Positions 50,401-59,000 of a stretch of DNA of 64,000 nt are shown in pieces. Under the pieces are notes generated by a model. The model was given only the letters and a program-made list of their open reading frames with translations, was not told the origin of the DNA and searched no databases. The position numbers and the translations under genes were made by a program. Each line of letters starts with the position of its first letter. Position 1 is the stretch's first letter. Location: positions 6,552,653-6,616,652 of the forward strand of contig NC_136020.1 of NCBI RefSeq assembly GCF_048128805.1. Reading direction: 5' to 3'. The stretch is from Centroberyx gerrardi. Its lineage: Eukaryota; Chordata; Actinopteri; Beryciformes; Berycidae.

Positions 50401-52216
50401 AAAGAGCTTGGCATGCTTACCATGTCTCTACTTTGTGTCTTTTAGTTGTTACAGTGGATCATGAACAATGCACATTCATTTAGTTGGTGAATTTTGGTGG
50501 TGGTGGTGTCTGTGGTATTGTGAATTGTCTTATGAGTATATTTACTCTGCACGGTCTCCTGTCTACACTCCAGCTGTCCGTCTGTAACTGAATTAGGCAA
50601 AAGTGTCTTTATGTATTCTGCTCCCTCAACATGGAATTCACAGAAAAAGATTCAAGACTGAAAGAGCTAGTCTCTCTTGGTTAGTTTAATCTTATAATGA
50701 AGGATCTTGTGGCAGACTAAGGAGTTGTCTTTACTTTTTTTTTAGTCGAGATTTAAATAGGTTTGACCTTGTGAACCTGCTGGTTTGACACTGTACCTTT
50801 TTAAGTGCTTATATAGAAGGTTTTACTTTGCTACATTGTTTTACCTTGCTCTTTCTTTGATGTGACTTTGACTGTATTCTGACTTTGTATATTGCTGCAT
50901 CTTGTATGTTAGTCTTGATGCTGTTTTCTTGGCCAGGTCTCCCTTGAAGAGAGAGTCTCAGTGGAACTAACTTGGTCAAATAAAGGTTGAATAAAAAACG
51001 GAGTCTCTCCACTAATAAAAAGCTGTTAAGTGAGATTGTAGGCCATATTTTCCGCTCAACTGGCTGAAAGTCTTGGCTGGCCGACACCACGAGAAGCGGA
51101 GTCATCGAGCGGATGTTCCCGAAAGGCCAATGACCAGAAACCGCTTTAGCCCCGATACGTGCTGTTCTGGTTTGTTGGGAGAGACCGTTAAGCCAAACTC
51201 TATTCAAAAATCTGTGAGCGTAATGTGGCCCTGATTATCGGTAAAGCCACATACGAGGTAGAACAAAGTCTTTAAAACTTCAAGTATTTTACGAATCATT
51301 AGAAGCCACTCTTCAGTTCGGAATACATCCAATACACCAAGCAGCCAGTATTACACTAAAATCTCAACTTGAAGAACTGGTTCGCCGCTTATCCTCACAA
51401 CCTACTTTTACCAACATACGTCGTGGATGGCACAGGCGAGTGAGAACCAATCTAAAAGTTTATATTTTTATTAAAATTAAGTGCGGCTTGGTGATTTATC
51501 TATATGCCGAATTTACCAAAATACTGTAACGATTCGTAAAAGGTCTTAAACTATGTTCTACCATGTATGTACGTTTGCCGATAAGCAAGGCAACGTTATA
51601 CTGCCAGATGTTTGAATTTGGCCTGATGTTCTCTCTATACAAGAGTGAAAGGCACATATCGGGGCTAAAACCGCTCATGCCGTGGAAAAAAAAATCTGTA
51701 AAACTCGGTGGCACATATCCCATTTGGTGGAACGGATTCATTGAGGGTATCCCGCTTCATCCAGGCAAATGTTTACTATTTTACATTCGATTTTAATATT
51801 GCAGCTTAACAAGTATTGTTGTTATCGAGTTTGATGTCTTGTTGCATCAACAGCAGGACAGATGTTTTAAGACAAAGGATTTATCTCCCCCCCAGCTGAC
51901 AGTGGCTGCAATAACAGATGGAAAGGGAAAAACTTCATTGTTAGATATGATACGAGTTTTTAGAAAGCACTAAAACTGAGGTCAAGCATATCCTCTCATA
52001 TCTTTTTGAAAGCTATCATTAAGAAAAACTGTAATTAACCAGGGCCGTGTAAAAATAGACTTGATGCTAACATCGGGTACAACGTTCAAATTGGATAGTT
52101 TTTCGGTTGCTGTAAGCAAAGACAAATGCAAACGGTATTTTGCTTTAACCACAATAGGCACTTGCATAGCAGGATTTTGCTAAGTTAGCTCCCCCAGGAA
52201 ACAAACCTGTGCTCAT
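35957..52216 (-). CDS. FGD6: FGD6, FYVE/RhoGEF/PH-domain protein 6, complete
   Basis: Guanine nucleotide exchange factor of the FGD family, which activates Rho-type GTPases (Cdc42 in the better-studied members) and binds phosphoinositide membranes. 21 coding exons on the minus strand: 52216-52207, 49901-47798, 44293-44176, 43311-43244, 43125-43095, 40760-40609, 39860-39704, 39593-39506, 39207-39157, 39064-39006, 38922-38851, 38646-38578, 38313-38230, 37676-37597, 37448-37346, 37192-37049, 36960-36858, 36759-36662, 36527-36399, 36276-36128, 35999-35957. They sum to 3912 nt, 1303 aa plus stop (human 1430). Every phase joins without a break. Domain order: disordered proline-rich region 1-740, DH about 750-945, PH1 about 970-1070, FYVE about 1100-1160, PH2 about 1205-1300. 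The human protein matches along the entire C-terminal half; the N-terminal half is divergent except for short motifs. Confidence 0.95.
36858..37192 (-). CDS. FGD6: FGD6 FYVE zinc-finger exons
   Basis: Exons 16 (37192-37049) and 17 (36960-36858). The FYVE signature is complete: WIPDLRA near residue 1100, the basic patch RRHHCRACG, and four CxxC pairs (CMIC, CRAC, CQAC, CDHC) that bind two zinc ions. FYVE domains bind phosphatidylinositol 3-phosphate on early endosomes; that FGD6 does so is family knowledge. The donor of exon 16 lies inside a GTA/TAC repeat (see findings). Confidence 0.93.
37003..37047. repeat. GTA trinucleotide repeat at an FGD6 splice donor
   Basis: Imperfect (GTA)n of about 45 bp. 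On the minus strand it reads as TAC units directly after the exon-16 donor AAA|GTACTAGTAC, so the donor hexamer is part of the repeat. Confidence 0.9.
38230..40760 (-). CDS. FGD6: FGD6 exons 6-13: most of the DH domain and start of PH1
   Basis: Eight small exons with 0.1-0.9 kb introns. DH landmarks: [87 protein letters not shown] (the conserved CR3-like helix), [27 protein letters not shown]1 begins in exon 12 with [20 protein letters not shown] and continues through [20 protein letters not shown]. Identity with human is very high here, so the catalytic exchange surface is probably intact. Confidence 0.94.
40126..40470. repeat. dispersed repeat 'AACTTTAATGATCCC' family, copy 2
   Basis: Starts 'gataagaatagattcaactt' TAATGATCCCTGTGGGGAAATT, then 'ggctgttgcagcaacaaata', and continues AT-rich with 'agtatgaaaa' and 'aatatgccaaataataaga'. 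It lies in the FGD6 intron between exons 6 and 7. Confidence 0.7.
42898..43087. repeat. three tandem 63-bp units beside the FGD6 microexon
   Basis: Units at 42898-42960, 42961-43023 and 43024-43087. Each has an AATAAGAC or GTAAGAC start, a TTCACAA(C/G)TAGT core and the end 'gattttcactaaatcaaa'. Units 1 and 2 are the most alike. Unit 3 ends 7 nt before the donor-side edge of the 31-nt exon (43095). Confidence 0.9.
43095..43125 (-). CDS. FGD6: FGD6 31-nt microexon (DH domain)
   Basis: Encodes the end of V plus [10 protein letters not shown], flanked by acceptor ..CAATAG| and donor |GTAAGT. Exon 4 ends in phase 2 (AAA GT|) and exon 6 begins in phase 0 (GAC TTT CGG). Only an insert of 1 mod 3 nucleotides keeps the frame, and this 31-mer does so while restoring the human sequence [21 protein letters not shown] (split here only by exon borders). 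The residues belong to the first DH helix. Confidence 0.95.
43244..44293 (-). CDS. FGD6: FGD6 exons 3 and 4: acidic linker into the DH domain
   Basis: Exon 3 (44293-44176, 118 nt) encodes [40 protein letters not shown]: an acidic, serine-rich linker like the human DEEEIINSSDEDD segment. Its acceptor GACCAG|T is weakly pyrimidine-rich. Exon 4 (43311-43244, 68 nt) encodes [22 protein letters not shown], the N-terminal edge of the DH domain. Phases 2, 0, 2 are consistent. Confidence 0.9.
44044..44167. repeat. TG then 78-bp GA microsatellite at an FGD6 donor
   Basis: TG tract (about 44044-44064) and long pure GA tract (about 44090-44167). On the transcribed minus strand the intron after exon 3 begins GTAACCACC and then becomes a CT tract of nearly 80 nt. 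Confidence 0.95.
45820..45874. repeat. CTCA / CT / CA compound repeat
   Basis: ACTC tetranucleotide units running into CT and then CA dinucleotides, inside the large FGD6 intron 2 (44294-47797). A separate CA tract lies at about 45651-45671. Confidence 0.9.
46165..46800 (+). mobile_element. LINE 3' remnant with an internal repeat
   Basis: Begins with a reading fragment [20 protein letters not shown], the typical C-terminal end of a fish LINE ORF2. It ends with 'taagtgcgatataaatagtt' TATTATTAGTAG, a typical 3' tail. In between (about 46290-46450) is 'cagcaggatatctcaaaaac' and 'ttttggtggtgatccggat', a widely dispersed fish repeat. Located in FGD6 intron 2. Confidence 0.55.
46974..47401. repeat. 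GGA repeat and compound CT/CA microsatellite
   Basis: GGA units at about 46974-47003 and a CT tract passing into CA at about 47349-47401. Both in FGD6 intron 2. Confidence 0.9.
47798..49901 (-). CDS. FGD6: FGD6 exon 2: large proline-rich N-terminal exon
   Basis: A 2104-nt exon encoding residues 4-705, more than half of the protein. The acceptor is CCGCAG|GTGTGAAG. It begins [13 protein letters not shown], followed by [10 protein letters not shown] and [12 protein letters not shown], repeated PxxP motifs suitable for SH3 binding. Islands shared with human FGD6 stand out in otherwise divergent, low-complexity sequence: [55 protein letters not shown] and DIYEVQDPY. The YEN/YEEIPEY/YEV tyrosines look like phosphorylation sites. 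The open frame continues upstream of the acceptor to an ATG at 50046, but that part is intron. The donor is GAG AG|GTAAGA. Confidence 0.95.
51140..51680. mobile_element. foldback-like element, copy 3, long palindrome
   Basis: Imperfect palindrome centred near 51408 in FGD6 intron 1. The outermost arms are TTTAGCCCCGATACGTGC (51144-51161) and GCACATATCGGGGCTAAA (about 51654-51672). Inner pairs include 'acgaatcattagaagcca' / 'gtaacgattcgtaaaaggtc', 'attatcggtaaagccaca' / 'gtttgccgataagcaagg' and 'acaccaagcagcc' / 'gcggcttggtgat'. The arms match the copies at 13.1-13.6 and 28.6-28.95 kb. There is no transposase ORF. Outer borders may extend somewhat further. Confidence 0.65.
52207..52216 (-). 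CDS. FGD6: FGD6 10-nt first coding exon
   Basis: ATG AGC ACA G| then donor GTTTGT. Spliced to exon 2 (|GT GTG AAG AAG) it gives [14 protein letters not shown], which aligns with human MTSAAEIKKPPVAPKP. Intron 1 is about 2.3 kb. Only ten coding bases are present, so the call rests on the exact phase, the donor, the ATG and the promoter position. A 9-codon uORF overlaps the ATG. Confidence 0.8.
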
Positions 52217-52242
52217 GACTCCCGTCTTGCTCCTTTCTCCAT
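52213..52242 (-). other. uORF overlapping the FGD6 start (ATGA)
   Basis: An upstream ATG opens a 9-codon frame (MEKGARRES) whose TGA stop overlaps the FGD6 ATG as ATGA. Such stop-start overlaps permit re-initiation; the effect on FGD6 translation is inference. Confidence 0.6.
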
Positions 52243-53011
52243 GAGTAAATTTACTTTCAATGGAATTGCAAGAAATTCGGTGTTTTTTTCTCCTTCGACA
52301 CCATTGTCAGTTTGAAAACCACCTCGGGAAGAAAACGTACAGATCCAACGCCGTTGTTCCTTAATTCACCAACGGATGCGTGAATAAAGTCTTTACGCCT
52401 ATTACTTTTTCCATTTTTCCCGAAGTTTTCAGCCACGGTGCTTTTCCTACCAGTGTCAAGTCAACCAGAATAAAAGAATAAACTTCCGGTCACGACTTGT
52501 AAAATACCTCTAATTGGGGAGCATGTGTTTCAACGTTTTTGGAGTAATACCAAGTATAGAAGTAAAAATATAGTTTTTGTTTTAAGTAGGATTTGTAGTA
52601 AATTAAAATACAATTGCTGCTGTTTTGCAAAATGTCCTTTTCATTGCACGTGGGTGACAAATGTGCGGCTTTTATTTTGAAGGCAAAATAGCCATGCTTC
52701 CGGAATCACCGTGGCTGTCTCTGGTTAGCTTGACTCAGCTGTATTTCCTCTCCTGGCTACTGGTGGTTGGACCACCGCCTCTCGCGGCCACTAGAGGCGC
52801 ACTAGCTGGCACGAGCACGGTTCGTTCCAGATTTGCTTGCGAGGAAGCGGCGGTGACAACAGGGTTGTGGGAATTGGAGTTTTACGCATAGTTTGGTTTG
52901 CGCAGCTAGCAACCGGCTAACGGCACCCTCAACTTCTCTACTGTTGTGCCTGTTTTCTGTCGCCTACAACTCCAGAATGCAAGACGGACTGCGTATAGAT
53001 GGCGGAGAGCA
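52217..53011. promoter_or_regulatory. divergent FGD6/VEZT promoter region
   Basis: The two genes start head to head, 795 bp apart between coding starts. The region has no clear TATA box on either side and its VEZT half is CpG-richer. Notable elements are a CTCF-like site (52785-52803) and an ETS-like GAGGAAGCGG near 52840. A YY1-like ATGGCGG (52999-53005) sits just before the VEZT start. Whether one bidirectional or two separate promoters operate cannot be told from sequence. Confidence 0.6.
52785..52803 (+). promoter_or_regulatory. CTCF-like site in the divergent promoter
   Basis: CGGCCACTAGAGGCGCACT differs from the vertebrate CTCF core GGCCACCAGGGGGCGC at two positions. It lies between the two transcription units, where it could separate or organise them. 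Binding is inferred from the motif alone. Confidence 0.45.
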
Positions 53012-53019
53012 ATGACTGA
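52999..53019 (+). other. uORF overlapping the VEZT start
   Basis: ATG GCG GAG AGC AAT GAC TGA, six codons plus stop, begins 13 nt before the VEZT ATG and ends 8 nt into the coding sequence in another frame. The upstream ATG lies in a YY1-like motif that may also mark the transcription start, in which case the uORF would often be left out of the mRNA. Confidence 0.55.
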
Positions 53020-56000
53020 GGAGTTTGATGAAGATGTGGTATTTGAGGTTTGTGATATTGCCGTTGTTTTAGATCGGAACTTGTAATGCTTTGTCATCCC
53101 ACCCGAGTTCCGAGGTTCACAATTGCGTGGTAAAACAGGCTTTGAGTTAGCTAGCTATATAACGTTAGCTAGCTATATAACTAGCATAGCAAGCCAGCAA
53201 GCATGCTAGCTTCACACAAAGTACAGTTTGCCCTGTTGCGGTGCGTTGACAATACAAAACAAATCCACATATTTGGCTGGTTGCTAGCTATGTGTCTGCC
53301 AAGCAGCTTTGGTGGTCATAAGAGCGGCTGAGCTGGGTTGTGTGCGTATTGTTATTGGTGTTTCATCATCACTAGACTAGAGCTGGGGTGGGGATGACCA
53401 GCTCCTATGCGTCGGTTCTGAAAAACACACACACATCTGAATGGTGTCAACATGCGTTGTGACTTCGTCTGACAATGCAAGTGAGTACCTTGTGTGACTG
53501 CATATTTAGGCATAAATGTGTTGCGATGGGCATGCAGGTGATAGTTACATCAGAAAATTTAGAGATGCACCTCTGCAGCTGTCCAGATGCAGCAAGACAC
53601 ACCAGAGATGCTCAGAGTTGTTCTGCTTTCTCAGCAACAGAGAATCAGCAGCTGGCAGAGAACTGGGTCAGGCGTCCTTTGGTCAAATTGTAGCATGGAA
53701 TGTTTTTTCCTTCTCTTATTTTTATGGCTTGTTTGGTGCTGAGCTTTCTTTGTTCAGGCAGAGAACGGAGATGTCTCAAAATAGATGAGAACAGAGTTAG
53801 TTCACTGTGTACATCCTTTTGCTGGAAGACGTGACTGTGGTGAGATGTATTTTTTCTCAGGAAGGAATGATGGCTTGTGCTTCCACCATTTAGTGTTTAA
53901 TTTTGACTTCACTGCTGCATAGGATGGTGGCCAGTTTCCATGCAGGATAGAAGAAAAGAGGGAAGTCAGGGGTGCATGGCAGGGCTTGGAATAAGGTGCT
54001 GGCAAGCTGTGTGTGAGTGTCTGTTGTTTTACACATTCGCAAGTGAAGGAACTTAGCCTTTACAGCATTCCTCCCAGAATAGAATAGTAAGCTGCATGAG
54101 AGAGAGAGAGGGAGAGGGAGGGAGGGTGGAGCCTCAACTTGAGCTGATGATTCTTGAGGGGAACCGGACCGCTTCGGCAAATCAGGGATGTTTTTCTCTC
54201 ACTTATCAGGGTCGCGACACCTTCGGCTCCGCGCCGGGAAACTGGGGCAAAATCAGGATGAGCGTCAACTCAACCCACAGCAGATTGATGTCCTAATCTC
54301 CACATTTCTCTCTTTTCCTTCTCCTCTCCCTCCATCTGGCACAATCCTATCTGCCTCTCGCTTTCCATTTGTCCTCCCTCTCATCCATCATTCCTCAACC
54401 ACTGCTCTCTCTCTCTCTCTCTCTCTCTACAGAACTCTCCTCTTTTCCACTACCTGCATGATCTAGGGCACACAGACTTCGAGGCATGTCCGACGGTATC
54501 ACAGGAGGAGGAATATGGCGGAGGAGAGGGAGACCCGACCTCTCCCCAGGATGCTTCCCAGAAACCTTCAGTGAGTGACACTCCATAATACACCCCTCCC
54601 ACCACCACCAACACCCATCACTATTCTCACTTCACACTTCACATGTTGCTGTTCTGTAGCCCTACCCTGGGGCAATGTGTATGTGTGTGTATGAGTGTGT
54701 TTGTCACTATTTACCCCCTTCAGTCAGACAGAAAGTAATTAATTTGACTATTGATTCAAAACAATGACCCGTGTTGGCACACAATTACACGCACACACAC
54801 AGAGAGTTATGCTCACTGGTTTGCATGCTTGGCTTCGGTCAGATGAGATACTGTAGGCATGATGGCAAGGAGATCTCCCTACACACAGATCCAGGTATTT
54901 CGTATTAACTTTGAACTGCATGTTCTTTGCTCTATGATCACACACTTTCATTGACCTGAACTGATGCTGCCTTTTATCAAAACTGGCACTTCAAACAATT
55001 CTTCCTCAGCAAAGAACCCCCCCCCCCCCTCCCCCCCCCTCTCCTGTGTCTCTCTTTCCTGCTGTTGCTCAGATTCTACTAGAGATAGGCCAAATGCGAT
55101 TACTGTCTGAGACCACATTCTGCTTTCTCTCTGACGTTATTTTTGCTGGCGTCTGCCGCTGTGGGCATCTTCTCAGGAGTTGTGTGTGTGTGTGTCGGTG
55201 GTATTCAGATATGCATGCCTGTTATTAATGGGTCTGTGTGTGTGCGTGGGTCTGCAATTAAAGGATTAAAAGCCACGAGCTCTGTCGTATTTTTCATAGA
55301 ACTTAGCAGAAATCTAATAGTTCATGAGACTGGTTTGAGTAGACTTATGATTCAGTCAGACAAGAAATGCATCCTGGGTAGCTCTTGATCACATGATTTG
55401 GCCTCTCTGTCTCTTTTCCCCCTCCTCTTGCATCGGGAAACAATGTTGTGTTTGCTTCATTCGGGAACTTTCCGTCCGTGTCATGCTTCCTCTCTGGGAG
55501 CCTGTTATTCTAAGGAGTTAAGGAGAATGAGGGATTCAGATGAGACAGGAAAGGTTTTGGGTCGTCCCTCGGTGTCCAGCTTCCTGAACCCCAGATAGAG
55601 CCGGACCCGGGACGAACACCGTGTACATGTGTATGTTATTGTTTCGCTTAACACGGACCACAGCTTGGCTTTCATTGCATTATCAGTAAAAAGCCAATAC
55701 TGGTTATCATAGCTGTCTTCTTGAACACAACTTGCATGGGCCATTTGTAGTGTAAGCATGTGTGTGCGAATGCCCATGAGTTGGTATGATTGTGGTTTGC
55801 TGGCTCTTTGTGATCTTGTTATATGAAAGAATGTATATGTTGACGCTTGTGTAATTACACTATGCAGTGACGTGCACAGGCGCCATTAGCTTAAAGGTGA
55901 CGAGTGGGATGGTGACTGCAAGGTTGCCGGTTGAAATCCCCAGTATGAAGTATGAAGCACTGAAAAGAGTATAGTATTCAGTTGAGTTTCCCTGGATAAA

Positions 56001-59000
56001 TAAAGATGAAGACAAAAAGTGTGGCTATCCTTAAAAGAGAATTAGGAATTGTGTCTTCTAGCCTTTTTCATGCTGTTAGTGAATATTGCAAAAACATGTG
56101 TTCTGCTGCTGTCTGTCTCAGATCTTTTGGTCATACTGTATAAACAAATAAGCAGTAATAACTGTACCTTAGAGAATTGTTTTACAGCATTATGGCACCA
56201 TAATGTAACCTGATGCAGAAGATACACAGCAATCCTCATCTTACCTACTCCAATACTGTCTCTCTTAATCTGTCTGTCCATAACATCCATTATGTATGCC
56301 TTATAGATATAGACATGCTGTCATGTACGAAGGTCTGTGCAGAGTATTTCCGTCAGACAAGGGCTGGAGGCTGGAGTGTTCCCTGTGTGACGCCAGCAGA
56401 ATACTAAAGAGCAAGAACAAGACTGGACCAGGAAATTAACTGTACTTGATGCGAGAGTGTATTCATATGTGTGTTATTCTATGTGTGTGTTACACCATCT
56501 CTGTCCTAACATGGGTTTAGCAGAGAGAAGAACATCCAAGCAGAGTTGTGGCCTACTTTGACTTACTAGAGCACGTACACACTCACACACACATACACAC
56601 ACACACACACACACAGTTGGATGAGGCTTACAACCAGTGTTGTGTGATTGCCCAGCCCTGCAGCTCAGCCTCCAATCAGTAATCAATATGGCTGCAGCCT
56701 TTGCACTAATAACACTTGTGCTTTACCCCCAGAACAGGGTCAGTGTGCAGGCCGCCCAGTCTGGATCAATAGCCCCCTGCTTTCCCTACTGATTGGAACA
56801 CACACATACATACACACATAGAGGATGTTATGATGCTGGTGCTCTAGGAGTCTCAGCATAGAAACGTATCATAGATCCAGCAAAACGCTCTAAGCAGATT
56901 AGTGAATAGTAGGCCCTATTCATGATTAGGCAACACAGTGTTGGGTATTTATTTAGTCTCTTAGCACTAGTGAGCAAAACTTGCAACATGAATAGCCTCA
57001 AGTTTGGAATGCATTGAAAAAAAGCGGGTCTCTTGATTTGTCTTTCTGGTTGTGTTTGTACTGTCTAGATTGTTTACAGAGGGAGTCTGTTGTGCTGCGA
57101 GAGGAGAGACTGACAGCTAGAAAGCAGGAGGAGATAGAAGGGTGTGTGTCTGTGTGTGTGTGTGTGTGTGTTGTGCTGCTGTCCAGTGAAAGCCTCATAT
57201 CCCCTTTTCCTTTTCAGGAACTAACAATCCTTCCTTTCCAACTGACACCCATGTGTTTTTGAAGTTGTAGAATAAGGTTTTAATGAGTTTCATGGGTGCC
57301 GACACATGTAAACTTACGGATGGAGTGAGAACATGGAAAATCATCAAACTTGCAGTTCTAAGGTTTTCATGCGACAGCAGCACTATATAAGACCCGAGGG
57401 AGAGTGTTACAAACACACATTGCAGTTATTGTTGTTGCCTGAAAGGGTTTGTTTCCTGGGATACTCCCCCCGTGTGTGTGTGTGTGTGTGTGTGTGCGTG
57501 CACGCTTGTTATTGGATCTGTGATTGCTGGGAAGGGGGCTATACTCGAGCTTTATTGGAATGCTGGAGAAAGCACAGTGAAATGATTGGAAGACTTATGG
57601 GTGAATGATTTTATTTAATCTGGAATGCATTCCAATCTGGCAATAGGTACCTGCACCGGGGCCATAGCAGGGCATGAAATAATGAAATGTCCTGCATGAA
57701 ACTGGAATGTAGCCCTTACATTATTGACTGAAGCGTAACCCCCCCCTGTGATTGGCAGGGAGGACGCCTATGGAGACTGGCTGATGCCCTGTGGCGGTGG
57801 AGCCCGCTTCACCAGGCTGATGCATCTCATAAGCTGGAGCAGCAACTGGTAAGTGTTAGAATTGAAATCAGACAGGAATGCTGGCACTGAGACTGGTAGT
57901 CTCACAAAAATACAGACAAGAGATCTCACCCTGCTTTATTTTCATAGGAATTTGTTCTCTCTAAGCCCTCTTTCACCTTGCCTCTCTTTCCTCCCTGCCT
58001 GCAGGACTGTGTGTTTGGCCAGTACTCAGTGAGGTGCATTCTGGACCAGGATGTGCTGCTGCAGGAGGATGTGGAGCTGATCGAGTTGTTGGACCCCAGC
58101 TTGCTCACCCTGGGCTCCTCGCCCTCCGGCTCCCCCAGCCGAGCTAGCACCCTGCCCAGACCGAGCTTCCTTGCCAGCCCTTCACTATGGTACGTCACCA
58201 GGAGAGAGTCGCGCACACACACTTATTTGCATATGTGCAAACTTTCACACAATGTGTGTACAGTTTTGTAGGCTGGAGTTATTTTGGAGTCAAGGGTATT
58301 GTAAATAACACAAAACAGTATGGTATGACAGTTGATAATACAACTTTTATTCAATCAATTTGGGATTGGTAGCAGAATTTAAATCAGTTCAGTACATATT
58401 TTCATCAGGATTAGAATTGTTGGGGTGCTGTAAAGGTAATATATAGACGAAAGGAGCCAATAAGAGAATTGTTAAGGAAGCGGATTGTGAAGAAGGCATC
58501 CTTAAGGAGTCGATGAGGATGAAATCTTATAAGTTCCCAGCCCTATAGAGAAAGGAGCTGGTTACAATGTTGAAAATTCTCTCCTCCTCTCTCCACCCAG
58601 GGACATGGCTGGGCTGGTCGGCCTGGCTGCGGTGCTGCTGGGTCTCTGCTCCGTTTCTGAGGGAGTGTGGTCGCTGGCTGCAGCCCCCTGGAGCCTGGCC
58701 CTGCTGGGCTGGGTGGGGCTGAGGGGGGCCCGGCTGTGGAGGCAGGGCTGCATGCAGAGGGCCGTCCACACCCGGGCCACCCAACTCCAGACTCTGGTCC
58801 AGAACAGCAAGGCTTTGACGGGCCTGTCGCGCAAAGCCCTGCGCCTGGTACAGGAGACCGAGGTCATCTCCAGAGGGTTCACCCTGTAAGTGTGCTCTTT
58901 TTATACCCACCTACCTGTCACCCGAACACATAATGTAAATGTGCAGCCACATTCTGTCATGTATCTAGCTGTTACTGCTTGGTTCAAGCCTGCCTCCTTA

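Noticed and set aside
58527..58910. Minus-strand frames of 106-127 aa opposite VEZT exon 5.
   Set aside because: They arise from the GC-rich coding exon on the plus strand and match nothing.
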